Source of the DNA: Promethearchaeota archaeon
GTDB lineage: Archaea; Asgardarchaeota; Lokiarchaeia; Sigyniarchaeales; SOKP01
DNA: 64,000 nt
Direction of reading: 5' to 3'
Assembly (NCBI GenBank): GCA_019058295.1
Contig: JAHPZI010000019.1
Span: 31,403-95,402, forward strand
Shown here piece by piece: positions 1 to 9,746 of this stretch (position 1 is its first letter; each line of letters opens with the position of its first letter). The notes beneath the pieces are model-generated. The model made no database searches and had not been told where the DNA came from. It saw nothing but the letters and a program-made list of their open reading frames with translations. A program made the position numbers and the translations under genes.

Positions 1-1419
1 TAATTGAGCTGCTAAACGGAAAAGAGTGGCTTCATTACCAAAACGAGCTGCGAATTGAAGGCCTATTGGTAAATTATCAGCATTCCAATATAATGGAACG
101 GACATGGCTGGTTGACCTGTTACATTAAAGATACTAGTAAAAGCACTCATTTGACTCATTAATTGGAAAGATTTACCTACATTCTCTGCTGTAAAAGATC
201 CAATCTTTACTGGAGGAATGGACATTGTCGGAGTAAGTAGTAAATCATATCCACCTTTATGAAACCATTGTGCTATTTGCCGTGAAAAGAGTTGGCATTC
301 TTCTAATGCAAGTATATAATCAGAAGCAGTTCGTCTTACCGCATTTTTATAAAATAACCAAGTCAAAGGTTCCATTTGGTCTTCTGTAATCTTGGTCCCT
401 AATTCTTTTTCTATATATGTTAAACTCGAACCAGTAATGGAAATATACATAACACTAAAAGCCGTGAAAAGATTTGCATAACTTAATTCCTCTGGATTTA
501 CATCTACAACATTATGTCCTAAACTTTCACATAGTTGAGCAACATCTTTTACTGCTTTCTCGCAATCTGGATGAACTTTAGTATTAGAACTCCACCCCTT
601 AGGAACGGAAGTTAAATATCCAATTTTTAAACGCCCCACTTCATGATGAATTTCTTCTAAATAAGGGCGTTTTTTTGGTGGAGCATAATAAGGATCTCCT
701 ATGTCTGGTCCTGATGTTGCATCCAATAATGCTGCTGAATCTCTTACTGTGCGAGTAAGTGCGTGTTCTGAAACTATTCCGCTACCAATATCACCATAAC
801 GTGGGCCGAGAGGATTTCGAGCGCGAGTAGGTTTCAGACCAAAAACTCCACAACAAGAAGCGGGGATACGAATTGAGCCCCCTCCATCGTTTCCATGAGC
901 AATTGGGACGATTCCAGCGGCTACAGCTGCAGCTGAACCACCACTCGAGCCTCCTGGTGTTATATTTAGATCCCAAGGGTTTCTTGTAGGTCCAAATAAG
1001 ACAGGTTCTGTAGTGGGAAGAATACCAAATTCAGGAGTATTAGTTTTACCAACAACAATTAATCCAGCAGCTTTATGACGTTTCACTAGCTCTGTATCCC
1101 ATTTTGAAACATTTCCTTTGAGGAGTTTAGCGCCTGAATAGTAAGGTGTTCCTTCATATTCCGCACAAATATCTTTTAAAAGGAATGGTATACCACTAAA
1201 AAGAGCATCAATTTTTTTACCTGTACTAATTTCCTTATCCCAATTTTCTGCATTTTTACGTGCCTCATCATACATTTTATAAATCACAGTATTGATTTTA
1301 GGATTAACTCGCTCAATTCGCTCGATAGTCATCTCTACTAATTCGGATGGCTTAATTTCTCGTTCTCGGACCATTTCTCCTAAACGAATAGCGTCATATT
1401 CAATTAATTCAGCTTTCAA
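1..1419 (-). CDS. Amidase signature family protein (C-terminus beyond window edge)
   Basis: An open frame runs from a TTG at 1419 (preceded on the coding strand by GAAGTG) to the left edge, about 473 codons, and is not in the ORF track. It contains the amidase-signature segment [16 protein letters not shown], followed by [17 protein letters not shown] and [10 protein letters not shown], which carry the cis-Ser and nucleophile Ser of the Ser-cisSer-Lys triad. Family members hydrolyse amide bonds; GatA is one branch. Because archaeal GatDE is encoded elsewhere in this window and no gatB/gatC lies here, a stand-alone amidase acting on a small amide is more likely than GatA. The substrate cannot be told. 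Only the extreme C-terminus is missing. Confidence 0.85.
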   Translation of the reverse strand, partial: MKAELIEYDAIRLGEMVREREIKPSELVEMTIERIERVNPKINTVIYKMYDEARKNAENWDKEISTGKKIDALFSGIPFLLKDICAEYEGTPYYSGAKLLKGNVSKWDTELVKRHKAAGLIVVGKTNTPEFGILPTTEPVLFGPTRNPWDLNITPGGSSGGSAAAVAAGIVPIAHGNDGGGSIRIPASCCGVFGLKPTRARNPLGPRYGDIGSGIVSEHALTRTVRDSAALLDATSGPDIGDPYYAPPKKRPYLEEIHHEVGRLKIGYLTSVPKGWSSNTKVHPDCEKAVKDVAQLCESLGHNVVDVNPEELSYANLFTAFSVMYISITGSSLTYIEKELGTKITEDQMEPLTWLFYKNAVRRTASDYILALEECQLFSRQIAQWFHKGGYDLLLTPTMSIPPVKIGSFTAENVGKSFQLMSQMSAFTSIFNVTGQPAMSVPLYWNADNLPIGLQFAARFGNEATLFRLAAQL

Positions 1420-1695
1420 ATTTTTTCACTTCTTTATTTTTAATTTTTAGTTGGATTAAATTTTTAATTGAATATTTAGAAAATAAGATATTAATACATA
1501 TATAAGCTTCTAATGAGAATAGTTCTATAGGTTTCTAATCAGAATATTATGTTTTGATAAATATAATATTTTTGCTGTAATTATAGGAATAGTTGTAACA
1601 GAAGAAGCAGAAATATCAATAAAAATAGCTTTAAAAGCAATAAGTAAATAACTAATTTTATCTTAATAAAAATAAAAACAAAAAATAGTGATATT

Positions 1696-2265
1696 ATGGA
1701 AAAAAAAAAAATTAAGGCTACCTGCTACCTGTTTCCGATGCCTACTGTTATAGCAGGTGCGAATGTGAATGGTAAACCAAATTTTGTAACAATTGCATTT
1801 TGTGGTAGTCTTCAATATAAACCCCCAATGTTAGTAATTTCTTCTGGTAAAAACCATTATACAAATATAGGCATAAGAGAAAATAATACTTTCAGTGTAA
1901 ATATACCTTCTATAGAGATGGTTAAAGTTACTGATTATATAGGGACAATCTCTGGTAAACAAATAGACAAGTCAGTTTTATTTGATATTTTTTATGGAGA
2001 ATTAGAGAGCGCACCTATGATAAGCGAAGCACCAGTCAATTATGAGTGTAAGGTGGCAAAAATTATTAATCTTAATGGTACTAATGATATTATTATTGGA
2101 GAAATTGTACAAACCTACGTTAATGAAGATTGTACTACTAAAGGAAAACCAGATATTCAAAAAATACAACCAATTGTATTTTCTGGTTTTGATTCTAATT
2201 ATATGAAGGTTGGAGATGTTCTAGCTCAAGCATATAAAATTGGTCGAGACTATAAAAAAGAGTAA
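1696..2265 (+). CDS. Flavin reductase-like, FMN-binding protein (flavoredoxin type)
   Basis: This 189-residue protein resembles the flavin reductase-like/flavoredoxin family: an N-terminal MPTVIAGANVNGKPNF strand pair, then FVTIAFCGSLQYKPPMLVIS and a segment NNTFSVNIPS, the usual order of the split-barrel FMN-binding fold. Such proteins bind FMN and pass electrons to small acceptors or monooxygenase partners in the cytoplasm; the partner is unknown here. It starts with ATG after an A-rich leader and is transcribed away from the amidase. The intergenic stretch before it (1420-1695) is AT-rich and shows no convincing gene. Lengths in this family are usually 170-200 residues, so it is complete. 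Confidence 0.8.
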   Translation: MEKKKIKATCYLFPMPTVIAGANVNGKPNFVTIAFCGSLQYKPPMLVISSGKNHYTNIGIRENNTFSVNIPSIEMVKVTDYIGTISGKQIDKSVLFDIFYGELESAPMISEAPVNYECKVAKIINLNGTNDIIIGEIVQTYVNEDCTTKGKPDIQKIQPIVFSGFDSNYMKVGDVLAQAYKIGRDYKKE

Positions 2266-2279
2266 TTCAATTAATTTTT

Positions 2280-2909
2280 TTATATATATTTTCTTACAAC
2301 TTCGCCTCTTGGGGTTTTTTCTTCAAATAAAATAGCTTGAAATGAATAAATTTTAGTACTTAGATCTTTCCAAGCATCTGTGGGAAGCCATGCTTTTTGA
2401 CAAGTATGGGAGAGAAAGGTTTCCACATCCCAGTTCCGATCATGATCCACCGGAACTTGAGGGAGTAATAATCCTCTTCGCGCCCCTAATTCTGCGATTA
2501 ATCCATCCCTTCCAATAACGATTTTTTCGAGATACTCTTTAGGATCGTTTACTTCAATTTGTTTAGGTGGAGTTAATATAGATATTTCGATTACGATATC
2601 GTCCATTTCTTCTAATCTAACTGAACGGAAACGAGGATCTTCTATAGCTGAACTAATTGAAACTCTATGAACCACCTCATATAAAGGATAAGTAGGTTCT
2701 ATATAACCTATGCACCCTCTCAAAGGATTGCCTCCTACATTGAATTTATTTAAAGTAACGAATGCTCCATAATTGTTTGCGAACTTTTGTTTAATTTCTT
2801 CGGGAACACCTATTCTTTTATTATTTTTTAGATAATGCTCGATGTTTTCCCTTGCAAAATTGATAAGCATCTTTCCCTCTTCTACACTAAATTTCTCCTC
2901 GTTTGACAT
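2280..2909 (-). CDS. AMMECR1 domain protein
   Basis: The 209-residue product matches the archaeal AMMECR1 family across its length. Diagnostic stretches are GGNPLRGCIGYIEPTYPLYEVV, the family hallmark LRGCIG, then AIEDPRFRSV and VIEISILTPP, and a C-terminal LLLPQVPVDHDRNWDVETFL. The molecular function of the family is unsettled; it is widespread in archaea, bacteria and eukaryotes and has been proposed to be an enzyme of RNA or metabolite repair. It lies convergent to the flavin reductase gene with only 14 bases between stop codons and 63 bases downstream of pyrC on the same strand. Confidence 0.88.
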   Translation of the reverse strand: MSNEEKFSVEEGKMLINFARENIEHYLKNNKRIGVPEEIKQKFANNYGAFVTLNKFNVGGNPLRGCIGYIEPTYPLYEVVHRVSISSAIEDPRFRSVRLEEMDDIVIEISILTPPKQIEVNDPKEYLEKIVIGRDGLIAELGARRGLLLPQVPVDHDRNWDVETFLSHTCQKAWLPTDAWKDLSTKIYSFQAILFEEKTPRGEVVRKYI

Positions 2910-2972
2910 AATATTAACCTAAAAATTTTCTTATATGTATAAATAAAATTAAGTTACTTGATATTTTATATT

Positions 2973-4364
2973 TTATAGGAATTTTATTATCGAGCCCATT
3001 GGTGTAGAATTTTCAATATTAATTTCTACTCCTCTTAAAAAGACTTTCCAAATTTGGATGTTTGTTTCAAAGTTTTCGAATGGTGAAAATTTTGCCTTTG
3101 TTTTAAAATTTTGAGAATTAATTTTATATTGTGGAATTTTATCAATAATCATTAAATCAGCAACATAGCCTACTTTTATAAATCCTTTATTTTTTAATTT
3201 AAATTGTTTTGCTGGTTGTTCTGACGCTGCCTTTACAAAATTTTCTAATGATAATTCATAATGGCATACTTTATTAAGTAATAAAAGTGGATAGGTTTCA
3301 AATCCTGGAAATCCTGAAGGTGCATCAGAATATTCTCCTGATTTTTCTTTTAGTGTATGTGGGGCGTGATCAGTTCCGATTAATTGTATTTTTCCATCTA
3401 ATAATTCATTTAATAAGAACTGTGAATGATTCTCATCTCTTAAAGGAGGCAAAACTTTACCATAATTATCATTACTTAGTATAACCTTATTTGACAAAAT
3501 TAGGTGATGAGGTGTAATTTCAAATGTTATTTTTAAATTTTTATAAGTATTTATTGCTTTTTTTATTAAAGAATAACTGTCTATACAACTTATATGACAG
3601 AAATGAATAATCGGATAATTTTTGGACTCTAAATCATTATCAGTAATAATTTTATAATAATTTTCAAGAATAAAATTCACATATTTCGCTTCCATTTGAC
3701 ACGGATAAAGCATATTATGTAATTCTAGCGCATTATAATTTTCTAATGTGTTTTCTTGAAGAATATCCTCTTTTTTATCCTCAGTTATCGCCCAATCGGG
3801 GTGAATAAAAATAGGAATTTGGTATTTTGATGAGATAAGAAGAATCTTTTGAATATTTAACCAGTCAGTCCAATCAACTTCATTCAAAGAACTAAGTGGG
3901 TATATTTTAAACCCAATTACACCTAAATCTATAATTTTAATAATTTCTTCAAAATTGATTCCTTTAGGGACTCCTGCAATAAATCCGACATCTACATGAA
4001 TATTTTTTTGAGCCTTATCCATCCATTTCTTAACTTGTTTGGCGGAAATTGCGGGAGGTTTTGTATTAGGCATATTAAAAACAGTTGTTATTCCGGAAAA
4101 CGCAGCTGCTTTCGTTCCTGTTAGAAATGTTTCTTTTTCGGATTGATCCATATCACGTAAATGAGAATGAATATCGATAATTCCCGGGATAATTAATTTA
4201 TTTTCGCAATTAATTTCTTTTCCATCATCATTATTTTGAGTGATAAAATTATAATCTTCTACAGAAGGATCAAAACAAATTGATTGAATAATTCCCTTGT
4301 TGATAAGAAGTGCGCCTTTACGTACTATGCCTTCTGAATAAATCTTAGCATTCTGTAAAATCAT
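2973..4364 (-). CDS. pyrC: Dihydroorotase
   Basis: Dihydroorotase cyclises carbamoyl-aspartate to dihydroorotate, the third step of pyrimidine synthesis. The amidohydrolase metal motif appears as IDIHSHLRD, followed by the family segment TTVFNMPNTKPP, the metal-bridging lysine in GFKIYP, further metal ligands in IIHFCHIS, and the catalytic aspartate in GTDHAPHT. Length (463) is a little above the usual 420-450. The ATG start overlaps the 3' end of the upstream trmY gene by 20 bases, pointing to co-transcription. PyrD and PyrK lie at the other end of the window. A hydantoinase-type enzyme is the alternative, but the NMPNT and GTDHAPH motifs favour PyrC. Confidence 0.9.
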   Translation of the reverse strand: MILQNAKIYSEGIVRKGALLINKGIIQSICFDPSVEDYNFITQNNDDGKEINCENKLIIPGIIDIHSHLRDMDQSEKETFLTGTKAAAFSGITTVFNMPNTKPPAISAKQVKKWMDKAQKNIHVDVGFIAGVPKGINFEEIIKIIDLGVIGFKIYPLSSLNEVDWTDWLNIQKILLISSKYQIPIFIHPDWAITEDKKEDILQENTLENYNALELHNMLYPCQMEAKYVNFILENYYKIITDNDLESKNYPIIHFCHISCIDSYSLIKKAINTYKNLKITFEITPHHLILSNKVILSNDNYGKVLPPLRDENHSQFLLNELLDGKIQLIGTDHAPHTLKEKSGEYSDAPSGFPGFETYPLLLLNKVCHYELSLENFVKAASEQPAKQFKLKNKGFIKVGYVADLMIIDKIPQYKINSQNFKTKAKFSPFENFETNIQIWKVFLRGVEINIENSTPMGSIIKFL

Positions 4365-5025
4365 ATTTATCTTGTTTTTTCAATAAATCTACTCGAAAAT
4401 TAACATACAAAAATTTATCTTCTATACTATTAATTTTTGAAAGCGTTAAAAATTTTATATCTTTCAAATCTTTAAACAGTTGAAAAAAGTTGGAATCTTC
4501 AATTATTGTATTGTATGCGGGAATAATGTAGAAAAAGTCAGATATAGGATTTAAAGTTTCAAATTCATTAACTGTAAGATATGAGTTTACTTTTCCTACA
4601 TCGTCATCATTAATTATAAAAATGGGTTTGAAAGATGGAAAAGATTTAAAATACTTAATAAACGATTCGTTATTGGAAAATTTCCTTATATGAATACCGG
4701 GGGTTGATCTTCTCCAATCTTCAATATCTGAAGAATTAAATAGGTTTATTTTGTCTATGGCTTTTTTTAATAACAAAGCTTGCGAACGCTCGTCCGGACC
4801 TAAATATTTTAATCTATTCCCTTCAAATTTAATTAATACCCCTTCATTTTGAAAATATAATAACAAATTATTCTCTTTTCTGATTGCATAGGAAAGACAG
4901 AAAGTCTCACGAATACAAGAACAAATTATGTAAATTTCAAAAGGAGTTTTTCCTACATCAATATCCTTTTTATTATAGTTAGTGAGATTTTTAACTAATA
5001 ATAAGAAATTTACCAATCTAATCAA
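4345..5025 (-). CDS. trmY: tRNA (pseudouridine-54 N1)-methyltransferase, TrmY
   Basis: TrmY methylates N1 of pseudouridine 54 in the T-loop of archaeal tRNA; it is a SPOUT-class, SAM-dependent enzyme. The family hallmark LKYLGPDERSQALLLKKAI (family consensus LNPDERS) is clear, preceded by an N-terminal IICSCIRETFCLSYAIRK helix and followed by STPGIHIRK. The knotted C-terminal part is divergent, and the protein (226 residues) is about 25 longer than typical. It lies directly after srp54 (15 bases) and overlaps pyrC. The target T-loop is interrupted by introns in two tRNA genes of this same window, so processing order might matter for this enzyme. Confidence 0.8.
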   Translation of the reverse strand: MIRLVNFLLLVKNLTNYNKKDIDVGKTPFEIYIICSCIRETFCLSYAIRKENNLLLYFQNEGVLIKFEGNRLKYLGPDERSQALLLKKAIDKINLFNSSDIEDWRRSTPGIHIRKFSNNESFIKYFKSFPSFKPIFIINDDDVGKVNSYLTVNEFETLNPISDFFYIIPAYNTIIEDSNFFQLFKDLKDIKFLTLSKINSIEDKFLYVNFRVDLLKKQDKYDFTEC

Positions 5026-5040
5026 GAAAAGTAAGAATAT

Positions 5041-6417
5041 CTAAAATTTAAAATTTTTACTTAATTTATCCATAAATGCTGCAGCACCTTTTCCCATTCC
5101 CGGCATTCCCGGCATTCCTTTTCCCTTTTTGCGAGCTTGTAAAAATCGTTTCATCATTTTCTTCATTTGGTTATATTGATCTAACATTTTATTAATTACA
5201 GCATATTCTGTACCCGAACCGATTGCAATTCGTCTTTTCCTTGTCTTTTTAATAATTTTTGGAGTTTCTTTCTCTTCCTGCGTCATAGAATCTAAAACTA
5301 CTCTCCATTTCTCAATATTTCTTTCTGCATCATCTTTTAGGGCGTCGGGAATGTTCCCTCCCCCCATCATTGCAAGAATTTCCCGCATTTTACCGACTTT
5401 TTTTATATTTTTAATCTGCATATAGAGATCTTCTAATGTGAATCTCCCTTTCATCATACGTTTGACCGCCTCAGGATCGGGCATAACTTCTGCTTCTTGA
5501 ACTCTTTGTACAAGGGCTTCGAGATTTGGAATACCTAAAAGGGTACCTACAAAACTAGTCGCTTCGAATTCTTCAAAGGCATCTATTTTTTCACCAATCC
5601 CAATAAATCGAATGGGAACATTGGTAGCAGCACAAGCAGATAAGGCACCTCCTCCTTTTGCTGTACCGTCTAATTTAGTAACTATAATGCTTCCAAGATT
5701 TGTTGCTTTGCCAAATTCTTCAGCTTGAGGGTAAGCTTGTTGCCCAAGTGTTCCGTCAATCACCAGTATAGTTTCGTTTGGCTTTAAAACACTTTCAATC
5801 TTCTGCATTTCTGTCATTAATTCTTTTTCCTCTTTGTGTCTTCCTGCTGTATCGACAATAATTATGTCATGTCCATCTGCCAATGCCCTTTTAGTTTCTT
5901 TAACGGCGATTTTTAAAGCATTCTTTTCGTTCGGATTCCCATAACATTTTACAGGAATTTGTTTAGTTAATTGAACAAGTTGTTCGTAAGCTCCAGGCCG
6001 ATAAGTGTCCGTCGTAATTGTAGCAACTTTATAGCCCTTGCTATTGTAAAATTTAGCCAATTTTCCAATCGTTGTGGTTTTACCTGAACCTTGGATTCCT
6101 ACAAGTAGAATAACATTTTTTTTCCCCGGTTTTATCCTTATGGGGGCTTGTTTTCCTCCTAAAACATGCACTAATTCATCGTGGATTAATGAAATAACGA
6201 AATCTTTTCTTTTTGCTTTCTGAAGTTTAGTATTCATTGCCTCTTTTTTAATATTTTCTGTCATTTCAAACACTAATTCGACTTTTACATCTGCACTTAG
6301 AAGTGCTCGTTGTAAATCTTGAATTAGAGCATTAATGGCATCTTTATCTACTCTGGGAAGACGACGTAATTTTCTAATAGCGTTATCCAAATTGCGACCG
6401 AGATTTTCTAAAACCAT
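5041..6417 (-). CDS. srp54: Signal recognition particle 54 kDa protein
   Basis: SRP54 is the GTPase that binds SRP RNA and signal peptides and docks ribosomes to the membrane receptor FtsY. The NG domain shows [17 protein letters not shown] (P-loop), [26 protein letters not shown] and [14 protein letters not shown] in the expected order, and the methionine-rich M domain closes the protein with [17 protein letters not shown]. The length of 458 is standard for archaea. The gene starts with ATG and is transcribed away from aIF5A, with 133 bases between the two start codons that must hold both promoters. Confidence 0.97.
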   Translation of the reverse strand: MVLENLGRNLDNAIRKLRRLPRVDKDAINALIQDLQRALLSADVKVELVFEMTENIKKEAMNTKLQKAKRKDFVISLIHDELVHVLGGKQAPIRIKPGKKNVILLVGIQGSGKTTTIGKLAKFYNSKGYKVATITTDTYRPGAYEQLVQLTKQIPVKCYGNPNEKNALKIAVKETKRALADGHDIIIVDTAGRHKEEKELMTEMQKIESVLKPNETILVIDGTLGQQAYPQAEEFGKATNLGSIIVTKLDGTAKGGGALSACAATNVPIRFIGIGEKIDAFEEFEATSFVGTLLGIPNLEALVQRVQEAEVMPDPEAVKRMMKGRFTLEDLYMQIKNIKKVGKMREILAMMGGGNIPDALKDDAERNIEKWRVVLDSMTQEEKETPKIIKKTRKRRIAIGSGTEYAVINKMLDQYNQMKKMMKRFLQARKKGKGMPGMPGMGKGAAAFMDKLSKNFKF

Positions 6418-6550
6418 AAGTCAAGTAATCTCTAATTTTATTACCTATTTGATTTAATATTCAAAACCTAATATTTTTTTTTAATAAAAATATTAATAAA
6501 TTAAAAAGAATGAAATGTCAAAAATAAAAATATTCATAAATTAATTAAGA

Positions 6551-6991
6551 TTGGTGTTTACAATTAGCATACGTCGAACTGAAATCCAGAAGCTTAAGAC
6601 TGGAAATTTTATCATGGTTGATGATGAACCTTGCGTTATAAAAAGTACTGAACGTTCGAAGAGCGGCAAACATGGCCATGCGAAGGTCCGGGTGTCTTGT
6701 ATTGGAATGTTTGATAATAACAAGAGATCTTTAACTTTTCCGAGTGGTCAAATGGTGGAGGTTCCAGAAATTATAAAAGGCAATGCCCAGATTAACTATA
6801 TTGAGGATACACTCATTAATGTCATGGATTTAGAAAGTTACGAGTCCGTGGATATAGATTGGCCCAGAGATGAAGATTTAATAAAAAAATTAAAAGAACT
6901 ACAAGCCGATCCTAGTAAAATGTCGTCCTCACAAGTAGATTATTGGCAATTAGCTGGAAAAATGCTTATCAATAGAGTGTTTACCACATAA
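6551..6991 (+). CDS. Translation initiation factor 5A
   Basis: aIF5A binds the ribosomal E site and relieves stalling at difficult peptide junctions. The hypusination loop is visible as SKSGKHGHAKVR with the modified lysine between Gly and His, followed by the OB-fold C-terminal half. No ATG exists upstream: translation must begin at TTG 6551 or GTG 6554, the latter giving a more usual short N-terminus. The protein is 145-146 residues, slightly longer than the usual 130-140. The hypusine-forming enzyme is not encoded in this window. Confidence 0.95.
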   Translation: MVFTISIRRTEIQKLKTGNFIMVDDEPCVIKSTERSKSGKHGHAKVRVSCIGMFDNNKRSLTFPSGQMVEVPEIIKGNAQINYIEDTLINVMDLESYESVDIDWPRDEDLIKKLKELQADPSKMSSSQVDYWQLAGKMLINRVFTT

Positions 6992-7090
6992 CTTCTTTCA
7001 CATAAATTAATTCAATCTTTCTTAATTAATTGTTTTCTTAAAATCAGCTTTAAAAACTTATTAATTCCAATTAAGAGATTTTGTGTTATT

Positions 7091-7999
7091 ATGGAGAAAA
7101 AAGCGATTGCAATAGCTTGCCGAATGGATTCGGAAAGAGCAATTAAGTTAGCTAAAAGGATTTTTGAATTTTTAATCAAGAAGGGTGAAGTTGTTTACCC
7201 AGAAACTAGAATAGCGCCAAAAATTCTTCCCCATAGTGGTAAAGATTTAAATGAAATGAATTCTAACGATATAAAGTTTTTAATTTCGATTGGTGGTGAT
7301 GGAACCCTTCTCAGAGTAGCAAATTGTTTACCACAAAATGATGCCCCTCCAATATTCGGCGTAAACATTGGATCTATAGGATTTTTAGACGAATCTAATG
7401 AAAGAATTGTATTTAACGATTTAAACCCTTTATTAAATGGAGAATTTATAATCGAAAAATGTTCTAAAATTACTCCCTACATAGTTAAAGATAATGAAGA
7501 AATTAAACTCAACAATGCGTTAAACGAGATACTAATTGTTTCCTCCAAACATTCAAAAGTCTTACAAGTGTCATTAAGAATTAATGGGATTTTCCTCAAT
7601 CGAAGCTATTTAGACGGAGTAATTATCTCGACTTCAACTGGGTCCACGGCTTATAACCTAAGTGCTGGGGGGTCAATAATTACACCAAACACAGAAATTA
7701 TGCAAATAACTCCCCTAAATAGTTTTGCTCGTTCTGGATTAAGACCTATGGTTCTTCCTATTGAATCAGAAATAGAGATTGAGCTTTTAAGACCTCGATT
7801 GAATGCTAAGATTGTGGTAGATGGTCAACAAGTAATAAAAGATATTCAGCCGAATACATTAATAAGAGTTCGGAAAGCAAATTCTGAAATTTATCTTATC
7901 CGTTTATCTAAAAATCTTTACGAGAATTATTTTAAAAGATTAAGAAAAAAAATTATTGGTACAGTAAGGGTTCCATTAGATGACTCTCCAGAAGAGTAA
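7091..7999 (+). CDS. nadK: NAD kinase
   Basis: The enzyme phosphorylates NAD to NADP with ATP or polyphosphate. The family signatures are present in order: ISIGGDGTLLRVAN (GGDG motif), GVNIGSIGFLDE, the glycine-rich STGSTAYNLSAGG, and a C-terminal VVDGQQ segment. Length (302) is usual for archaeal NadK. The ATG follows a T-rich leader. The 3' end overlaps nob1 by 20 bases, so the two are translationally coupled. Both lie in a run of same-strand housekeeping genes from aIF5A to CDC48. Confidence 0.93.
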   Translation: MEKKAIAIACRMDSERAIKLAKRIFEFLIKKGEVVYPETRIAPKILPHSGKDLNEMNSNDIKFLISIGGDGTLLRVANCLPQNDAPPIFGVNIGSIGFLDESNERIVFNDLNPLLNGEFIIEKCSKITPYIVKDNEEIKLNNALNEILIVSSKHSKVLQVSLRINGIFLNRSYLDGVIISTSTGSTAYNLSAGGSIITPNTEIMQITPLNSFARSGLRPMVLPIESEIEIELLRPRLNAKIVVDGQQVIKDIQPNTLIRVRKANSEIYLIRLSKNLYENYFKRLRKKIIGTVRVPLDDSPEE

Positions 8000-8534
8000 T
8001 AAGAAGAATAATGAAATTTTAATTTTTGATACCAATATTTTCCTAATGGGTGTTGATTTCAATTTATTAGAGGGAATTATTTACACTACCGATAATATCA
8101 TTGAAGAGGTTAAAGTAGAAAGATATCTTAATAAAAATAGAAACATAATCAATAGAATTCAGGCAGCAATAGATAGTGGTAAGTTAAAAGTAAGAACACC
8201 CTTAAAAACATATGTTTCTAAGATTGATAAATCATCCAAAATAACTGGTGATTATAATGCTCTTTCTAATCCTGATAAAGAATTAATAGATTTAGCTTTA
8301 GAGTTAAAATTTACACGCAATAAGAACATACTTGTATATACTAATGATTATTCTATGCAAAATGTATGCTCTGAGATGCAGATTCCATTTTCACCATTAA
8401 TTAGAAAAGGAATTAAATCAAAAATACTCTGGGAAGTATACTGTCCTCATTGTGAGGATATTCACAATGTAGAAGAATTAAATAAACCTTGTGAAAAATG
8501 TGGATTAAAATTAAAGCGACGACCAAAAAAATAA
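7980..8534 (+). CDS. nob1: rRNA maturation endonuclease Nob1
   Basis: Nob1 is the PIN-domain nuclease that cuts the 3' end of 16S rRNA precursor. The protein opens with the PIN active-site strand ILIFDTNIFLMG (catalytic Asp), has the second acidic patch around NPDKELIDLAL and the terminal VYTNDYSMQN, and closes with a four-cysteine zinc ribbon, CPHC and CEKC. Length (184) and domain order match archaeal Nob1 rather than VapC toxins, which lack the zinc ribbon. The start overlaps the end of nadK. Confidence 0.92.
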   Translation: MTLQKSNKKNNEILIFDTNIFLMGVDFNLLEGIIYTTDNIIEEVKVERYLNKNRNIINRIQAAIDSGKLKVRTPLKTYVSKIDKSSKITGDYNALSNPDKELIDLALELKFTRNKNILVYTNDYSMQNVCSEMQIPFSPLIRKGIKSKILWEVYCPHCEDIHNVEELNKPCEKCGLKLKRRPKK

Positions 8535-8612
8535 AATAAGGATATAGTGGAAATTATATATAAGAATATCCAATTATAATTAGATAAAGACAAAGTGCGA
8601 AGAGAAATTATA

Positions 8613-9653
8613 ATGGGAATAAAAATAAATGAATTAGTGGGAGAAGTAAAGAGATCAATCACATTCGAGAACTTATTCTCAAAAAAAATTGCTATTGATG
8701 CGTTCAATACTATTTATCAATTCTTAGCAATCATTCGTCAGAGAGATGGAACGCCACTGAAAGATTACGAGGGTAACGTTACCTCGCATCTTTCAGGATT
8801 ATTTTATAGAACAATAAATTTCATAGAACATAATATTAAACCTATTTATGTTTTTGATGGAAAACCATCTGAATTAAAGTTAAAGACAATTTCAGAAAGA
8901 AGGAAGATAAAAGAAGAAGCTAAAGTCAAAATGGTTGAGGCGCAAGAAAAAGAGGATTTTAAAGAAGCGAAAAAATTTGCTCAAATGACATCCAAACTCG
9001 ATTCTGATATGATTGAAGAGAGCAAAAAATTAATTTCATTTATGGGCATTCCACTCGTTGAGGCTAGCTCAGAAGGGGAATCTCAATCTGCATATATGGT
9101 AGAAAATGGGGATGCTTGGGCTTGTGCTTCTCAGGATTATGATACTTTATTGTTTGGAGGAGAAAGATTAATAAGAAATTTTGCGGTGAGTCGAAGTAAA
9201 AAGGTTAAGGACACCGCAATCACACTAGATATTGAGTATGTTTCACTATCAAAATTCCTAGACAATTTTGGGATAACCAGAGAACAACTAATAGATATGG
9301 GAATCTTAATCGGAACTGATTTTTTTCCAGGTATAAAAGGAATTGGACAACATAAAGCATTGGAATTAATAAAAGAACATAAATCAATAGAAAATATTAT
9401 AAAAAATAAGATAAAAGAAATTGAACTAGATTTAGATGTGGTTAATCAAATAAAAGATATTTTTTTAAATCCTGATATTAAAAAAGAATACCCAAAATTA
9501 ATCTGGAACAAAATAGATTACGAAAAAATCGAAGAGCTGATGATTGAGCAACATAATTTTTCAGATTCTAGAATTAAAAACGCTTTAGAACGTTTAAGGA
9601 AAAATGATTCTTCTAAAACTCAAGTTTCGCTTGATAGATATTTTAAAAAATAA
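8613..9653 (+). CDS. fen: Flap endonuclease 1
   Basis: FEN1 removes 5' flaps in Okazaki-fragment maturation and repair. Two acidic metal sites are evident: AIDAFNTIYQFL with VFDGKPSELK in the N-domain, and EASSEGESQSAYM plus SQDYDTLLFGG in the I-domain. A helix-hairpin-helix follows in GTDFFPGIKGIGQHKALELI. The last residues TQVSLDRYF form a PCNA-binding PIP box. The ORF track starts at GTG 8595, but MGIKI from ATG 8613 matches the family, where the glycine after the initiator Met lies near the active site; I therefore chose 8613. Confidence 0.95.
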   Translation: MGIKINELVGEVKRSITFENLFSKKIAIDAFNTIYQFLAIIRQRDGTPLKDYEGNVTSHLSGLFYRTINFIEHNIKPIYVFDGKPSELKLKTISERRKIKEEAKVKMVEAQEKEDFKEAKKFAQMTSKLDSDMIEESKKLISFMGIPLVEASSEGESQSAYMVENGDAWACASQDYDTLLFGGERLIRNFAVSRSKKVKDTAITLDIEYVSLSKFLDNFGITREQLIDMGILIGTDFFPGIKGIGQHKALELIKEHKSIENIIKNKIKEIELDLDVVNQIKDIFLNPDIKKEYPKLIWNKIDYEKIEELMIEQHNFSDSRIKNALERLRKNDSSKTQVSLDRYFKK

Positions 9654-9746
9654 TAATTTCATTTATATTTCAAAAAGCAAAAATTTTTACAGAATTTAAT
9701 TATTTAATATACATATCATACAAATTCTAATAATAATTGAATAATT

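Noticed and set aside
791-976. 61-codon frame inside the amidase region
   Set aside because: It is a shadow; the real amidase frame covers the same bases with the conserved signature.
1560-1654. Frame reading GIVVTEEAEISIKIALKAISK upstream of the flavin reductase gene
   Set aside because: It has no start codon after the preceding in-frame stop and matches no family I know; it could be a decayed gene end, but support is too thin.
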